This document shows, piece by piece, positions 60,601 through 64,000 of a stretch of 64,000 nt of DNA. A program made the position numbers and the translations under genes. Origin of the DNA: Bacteroidota bacterium (GTDB lineage Bacteria; Bacteroidota; Bacteroidia; Chitinophagales; Chitinophagaceae). The notes under the pieces were generated by a model that was not told where the DNA came from, made no database searches, and saw nothing but the letters and a program-made list of their open reading frames with translations. Within the stretch, counting starts at the first letter, position 1; the number at the start of each line of letters is the position of its first letter. The DNA lies in contig JABDGU010000002.1 in the NCBI GenBank assembly GCA_013285905.1, forward strand, positions 1-64,000, read 5' to 3'.

Positions 60601-62976
60601 ACGTTCTGCCAGAATGGTAGTGTTACTTTTGTTGGTCCTGCAAACGGTGGTGTAAATTACCAATGGTATAACGGACTAACACCACTTGCTAACCAAACGA
60701 CAAATACCTATATAGCTACCAATACCGGGCTGTATTATTTGAAGGTAACAAACCTGTTAACAGGTTGCTCGTCCAGTTCAACACCTGTAAATGTATTACT
60801 CAATGTACCTTCTGCAACAGTAACTGCACCTACAACCAGTTTGTGTAATGGCAACAGCGTTACCCTTACCTCTACGAGTACGGGGAGCAATTTAACCTAC
60901 CAATGGTATATTAATGGCTACGCAATTAATTTAGCGAACGCACCGACTTACACGACCAATACACCAGGTAATTATACCGTTACTGTAACGAGCACAGTTG
61001 GTCAGTATTCATGTTCTAATACTTCGACACCTCCTATTCCTTTACAGATTTATTCACCACCACCTGCATACATTACCACCAATACCTCTACCACTTTCTG
61101 CGCGGGCAGCACTGTTTTGCTTACCGCTGATACGGGTACCGGTTACACTTATCAGTGGCAGCTTAATGGTAATAATATACCCCAGGCCACAGTTTTTGAT
61201 CTTTCTGTTCCGTCCAGCGGTAACTATAGTGTGAAAGTAACAAATGCCTATGGTTGCTCCGCTATATCTCCTGCTACTACGGTTACGGTAATACCGCTTC
61301 CTGTGCCAATAGTTACTGCATCGGGTAATACGCAATTGTGCCCAGGCAGCAACGTAACATTGAGCACAAGCACGGCTCCGGGATTAACTTACCAATGGTA
61401 TAACGGCACTACTCTGATACCCGGCGCAACCTTCCCTGTTTATGTTACTGCAACTACTGCAAATTATACGGTGGTAGTTACTAATAATACAGGCTGCCAG
61501 GGTACTTCAAATGCTACGTCTGTAGTGATGAACGCTGTTCCTTCGTCAGCTATTACAGCTACGGGTGCAACCAGTGTTTGTAGTGGTACAAGTGTTTTAT
61601 TGAGTGCAGCGGCAGTGAGCGGTCTTAGTTACCAATGGTTATTCAACGGCAATGCCATTAGCGGCGCCAATAGCTCTTCTTATTCTGCAAGCACTGCAGG
61701 TAATTATACAGTAACTGTAACCAATGTCGCTGCGGGCTGTACATCAACTACAATAACACCAGGAACCCACGTAACAGTTTTCCCATTGCCTAGCGCAACA
61801 AGTTCATCAATTGGTGCTACTTCTGTATGTGAAGGCACTAGTGTTATTTTGCTTGCCAATACAGGTACCGGCTTATCTTATCAATGGAATAACAGTGGTA
61901 CACCAATAACGTCTGCCACACATTTAACAGATACAGTAACTATAAGTGGTAGCTATACTGTGACCGTTACAGACGCCAATAATTGCTCTGCCACATCTTT
62001 GCCAAGCCAGGTAACAATATATGCGATACCTGTTGCAGGTATGGTGCCTGCCGGAGATACCGGTTTTTGCCAGGGAGGAAGTGTATTGCTTTCTGCCGTA
62101 GCCGGAGCAGGTTATACTTACCAATGGATAAAGAACGGTGTGAATATTGCAGGTGCTGTTGGCGCTACTTACCTGGCTAACCAGCAGGGTGTGTACAGTG
62201 TGTTGGAGACTAACAATATTTGTGGTTCCACATCGCCTACCAAAAATGTAGTTGTTTATCCGCAGCCATCTGATTTGGCAACTTTATTAGGTGCGGATAC
62301 AATATGTTATAATGACTCAGTGCAATTACAGGCCACAGCTACGGGTAGCGGATACACTTACCAATGGGAGGTGAATGGCTCACCGATAACAGGTGCAACA
62401 CATTCTGCTTTATGGGCCCAGACTGCTGCCGGCTATGCTGCAGTAGTTACCAGCAACTATGGATGCGCGGTTACTACACAGTCAATACAGGTTTATAACT
62501 TCCCGCCGCCTAATCCGGGTATCATTGCCAATGGAAATAATCTTTCTACGGGTACTTTCGTAAGCTATCAATGGTATCGCGGCGGCACAGCCCCTGCCAA
62601 CCTGATAACCGGCGCGACCGGAAATGGGTATACTGCCAGCCAGTCTGGAGACTACTATGTACATGTTATTGACGATCATGGTTGTGGTGAATTCTCACCA
62701 AAATATACTGTGGGAACTACCGGCGTAGCTAATGTTGGTAGTGGAACGGGAGATGTAAAGATCTACCCTAATCCTGCAACAACTATAGTATATATTGAAG
62801 CTGCTGTGAAAGTAAATGTAAAAGTATCGGACCTTGAGGGCAAGGCTCTTATCAATGAGCATAATGCAAAACAAATAGATATAAGTAATCTGGCAAATGG
62901 CGTGTATATGATAAGTGTTTACGATAACCAGGGCGGCTTATTGAAAGTGGATCGCTTGTTGAAAGCCGGTCAATAA
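57694..62976 (+). CDS. Giant surface protein: GEVED-like and adhesin-like domains, 12-13 Ig-like repeats, type IX sorting domain
   Basis: 1760 residues. The signal peptide ends ARAQ near residue 27. The first domain (TYCIPHSYYGGDGGS...) mirrors that of the other giant protein, with FIWVDWNGTGSFTQAGDTI and KRLRISASY. Residues about 345-530 form a jelly-roll adhesin domain of the choice-of-anchor J or MAM-like type (EGFDGTAFPPTGW ... SWFISS ... DDIFFDDVSVTY) not present in the first giant. Then come about 12-13 Ig-like repeats (SYQW / TYQW, GAT, GNYTVTV pattern) and a type IX sorting tail (VKIYPNPATTIVYIEAAV ... NGVYMISVYD ... DRLLKAGQ). The shared opening and repeats show that the two giants are paralogues. 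A terminator follows. Confidence 0.85.
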   Translation: MNKFTHSIRVYVSIAILALFAANARAQTYCIPHSYYGGDGGSMQYTAFSTTGGVQNITYNPGAANIPNNFSAPSYYNNASEGYSYVTTTQAVAAPGTAMTFTIHTSSTYSMYYFIWVDWNGTGSFTQAGDTIQGKAYTLGTGSGTNINITGSFTVPGTASPGVKRLRISASYVDATFYPMPAPCLTYTSANECYYMVWTDFNFIVQAPCSVTPIACSITNNAAGTLCAGTQLALIGSDPNTAFTGISYQWQSATSATGPWTNVPGATSLNYTTPPLLTNIYYRVIDTCNNISAASAASTGYPIAVTGYPMPYIQNFDSAAASNAGLANFLIPHCMVGNYNAATASTQTIFSEGFDGTAFPPTGWITGPSNGSNGTCSGVFPLKRCVSFSSGSMTAQFGCSSVGVPASGTTHNSSAGMIGLNSWFISSGYYGTIISPAINMASYAGGSNYQLSFWVYGESGDPWNVSLNTSQSATGATSIASVSSSTGLVWTQHTYTIPASFLNGNMYIIIQGYSNYGDDIFFDDVSVTYLPVPRTMFMEMGYNNTKFTCADGTVLPWCVYANDTTGTTATNGKLDYLTTPALPLVQGINYRVRFGYGRGTSNWTNNTGTPPNTENLYLMAGSNNPGTASSVNPVGNFPNPQIWSGTAANNTYVSTTSLPGGPIIYSATSTGPYFFSWIDNTPHSGATTVANGTIALDSIRIDSVGCVLPSIVGQPAPATSVCAGFPASFSVVGAGYGLTYQWYRNGSAIPGASASSYTIGATALTDSGLYTVAVIGACGGTTTVMSTNDTLRVVSSPPASITAGGPTTICPGNTVPLNANVGSGYTYQWSNNNGIIAGATSPSYSAGLASTYKVTVSGSGGCYTTSAGVTVVVNAAPPAVVTPGGSTTLCQGSCVSLSAGNTASQTYQWNINGTAIPGATGVSYSACVQGTYTVTITNTNNGCTATSPLSVPVIVNPLPSSLVTGSGVDTFCQNGSVTFVGPANGGVNYQWYNGLTPLANQTTNTYIATNTGLYYLKVTNLLTGCSSSSTPVNVLLNVPSATVTAPTTSLCNGNSVTLTSTSTGSNLTYQWYINGYAINLANAPTYTTNTPGNYTVTVTSTVGQYSCSNTSTPPIPLQIYSPPPAYITTNTSTTFCAGSTVLLTADTGTGYTYQWQLNGNNIPQATVFDLSVPSSGNYSVKVTNAYGCSAISPATTVTVIPLPVPIVTASGNTQLCPGSNVTLSTSTAPGLTYQWYNGTTLIPGATFPVYVTATTANYTVVVTNNTGCQGTSNATSVVMNAVPSSAITATGATSVCSGTSVLLSAAAVSGLSYQWLFNGNAISGANSSSYSASTAGNYTVTVTNVAAGCTSTTITPGTHVTVFPLPSATSSSIGATSVCEGTSVILLANTGTGLSYQWNNSGTPITSATHLTDTVTISGSYTVTVTDANNCSATSLPSQVTIYAIPVAGMVPAGDTGFCQGGSVLLSAVAGAGYTYQWIKNGVNIAGAVGATYLANQQGVYSVLETNNICGSTSPTKNVVVYPQPSDLATLLGADTICYNDSVQLQATATGSGYTYQWEVNGSPITGATHSALWAQTAAGYAAVVTSNYGCAVTTQSIQVYNFPPPNPGIIANGNNLSTGTFVSYQWYRGGTAPANLITGATGNGYTASQSGDYYVHVIDDHGCGEFSPKYTVGTTGVANVGSGTGDVKIYPNPATTIVYIEAAVKVNVKVSDLEGKALINEHNAKQIDISNLANGVYMISVYDNQGGLLKVDRLLKAGQ

Positions 62977-63000
62977 AAAACGAATAATTTATTTAATAAA

Positions 63001-63037
63001 GAAGGCCCCCTTTGTTTAGGGGGCCTTCCCATTTTTA
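63001..63037 (+). terminator. Intrinsic terminator of the second giant gene
   Basis: GAAGGCCCCCT (63001-63011) pairs perfectly with AGGGGGCCTTC (63018-63028) around a 6-base loop, followed by CCATTTTTAT. It starts 24 bases after the stop. Confidence 0.85.
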
Positions 63038-63144
63038 TATGTAAATTATCAAATTGCCAAATACCTATGTAAAAGTGAGTGAATCAGGTTAATTTTGTAT
63101 AATCGCAGCACCAATATTTATTTTAATCGAAGATTAAGGATAGT

Positions 63145-63822
63145 ATGAAACTTACTTATTACGGGCATTCTTGCTTTTCAATTGAACTGGGGTCGAAAAA
63201 AATGCTTTTTGATCCATTTATTAGCGGCAATGAGCTTGCAAAGGGAATAGATATTGATAAGATAGAAGCTGATTATATTTTTGTATCTCACGGTCATAGT
63301 GACCATGTTGGCGACCTGGTTGAGATAGCAAAAAGAACCGGGGCTATTGTGATCGGTGCCTTTGAAGTAATTGGCTGGGCACAGAAGAACGGCGTAACGG
63401 ACGTGCACCCGATGAATTTCGGGACGTATAATTTTGAGTTCGGGAAACTGAAATTTCTTCCTGCGTCACATAGCAGCTCATTGCCTGATGGTTCTTACGG
63501 CGGTAATCCGGGTGGTTTTTTATTTATTACAGACAATGGTAATTTCTACTACAGCGGGGATACCTGCCTGATGATGGATATGAAATTGATTCCCCGGTAT
63601 GCAAAACTTGATTTCGCAATTATGCCTGTTGGTGGTAATTTTACGATGGATGCTGATGATGCTGTGATAGCAGCGGAATTTATTGATTGTAAGAAGATCG
63701 TCGGGGTGCATTTTGATACGTTTGGCTACATTAGGATAGACCATGAAGCAACAAAAGAAAAATTCAGAACTGCGGGACGTGAATTAATATTGCCACAGAT
63801 AGGAGAAACAATAAGTTTGTGA
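63145..63822 (+). CDS. UPF0173 metal-dependent hydrolase (metallo-beta-lactamase fold)
   Basis: 225 residues, the family length. The zinc motif HGHSDH (His49, His51, Asp53, His54) and the companion motifs YYSGDTCLMMDMKLI and VGVHFDTFGYI identify the UPF0173 branch of the metallo-beta-lactamase superfamily, related to YtkL-like hydrolases. The start MKLTYYGHSCFSIEL is conserved. Substrate unknown. A TAATTTTG at 63090-63097 could be a -7 box about 50 bases upstream. It ends 58 bases before parA. Confidence 0.92.
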   Translation: MKLTYYGHSCFSIELGSKKMLFDPFISGNELAKGIDIDKIEADYIFVSHGHSDHVGDLVEIAKRTGAIVIGAFEVIGWAQKNGVTDVHPMNFGTYNFEFGKLKFLPASHSSSLPDGSYGGNPGGFLFITDNGNFYYSGDTCLMMDMKLIPRYAKLDFAIMPVGGNFTMDADDAVIAAEFIDCKKIVGVHFDTFGYIRIDHEATKEKFRTAGRELILPQIGETISL

Positions 63823-63841
63823 GTATTCATTATAATATTAA

Positions 63842-64000
<159 letters not shown>

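Noticed and set aside
53000-62500. Regularly spaced repeated DNA suggesting CRISPR
   Set aside because: The period (about 240 bases) is set by Ig-like protein repeats inside open reading frames, with no short identical repeats and unique spacers.
63090-63097. TAATTTTG as promoter of the UPF0173 gene
   Set aside because: It fits the -7 consensus, but there is no -33 element at a suitable distance, so I did not list it as a feature.

Overview
The window looks like chromosomal DNA from a Bacteroidota bacterium, most likely a Chitinophagaceae-type member. The evidence is clade-typical families (DUF4294, DUF4175, DUF6427, a PorW/SprE-like type IX secretion protein), cell-surface giants with type IX C-terminal sorting domains, few Shine-Dalgarno sites, and Bacteroidota-style promoters (TTTG / TAnnTTTG). 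I found no rRNA, tRNA, CRISPR array or complete insertion sequence.

Layout. 1-3.5 kb is an accessory patch: a 5'-truncated asparagine synthetase remnant, an AT-rich gene fusing an HsdR-N-like nuclease domain to a DNA methyltransferase, and a 120-bp inverted repeat. 3.5-23 kb is mostly housekeeping and envelope genes: a small-lipoprotein/DCC-oxidoreductase pair, purQ, a stand-alone DsbD N-domain protein followed by dsbD, a frameshifted lipoprotein gene, a 1180-aa DUF4175-like protein, two thioredoxin-like paralogues, rarA, glutaminyl cyclotransferase, an esterase, a flavoprotein, an aldo/keto reductase and a cyclase. 23-31.6 kb has lineage-specific genes, lpdA and the PorW/SprE-like gene, with clusters of hairpin repeats between them. 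31.6-44.6 kb holds the RelA/SpoT stringent-response enzyme, an M32 carboxypeptidase, rimM-trmD-rplS, a saccharopine-dehydrogenase-like enzyme, a TIGR01777 epimerase, a metallophosphoesterase and an FMN reductase, again interrupted by repeats.

44.8-63.0 kb is the most distinctive region. Five secreted arylsulfate-sulfotransferase-like paralogues (four in tandem, one apart) alternate with two giant Ig-repeat surface proteins (1551 and 1760 aa) that carry an N-terminal GEVED-like domain and a type IX sorting domain. All five enzymes keep the expected His/His/Arg/His active-site pattern with fixed spacing (22 and 35 residues). I infer an envelope sulfo-transfer module linked to type IX-exported adhesins; this pairing is the best candidate for an undescribed system here. 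The window ends with a UPF0173 hydrolase and the start of parA.

A second theme is short dispersed repeats in intergenic DNA. At least four families form hairpins whose stems change in a compensatory way between copies, and two copies of one family lie inside segments bounded by perfect direct duplications of host sequence (19 and 25 bp). This suggests small non-autonomous mobile elements selected for structure.
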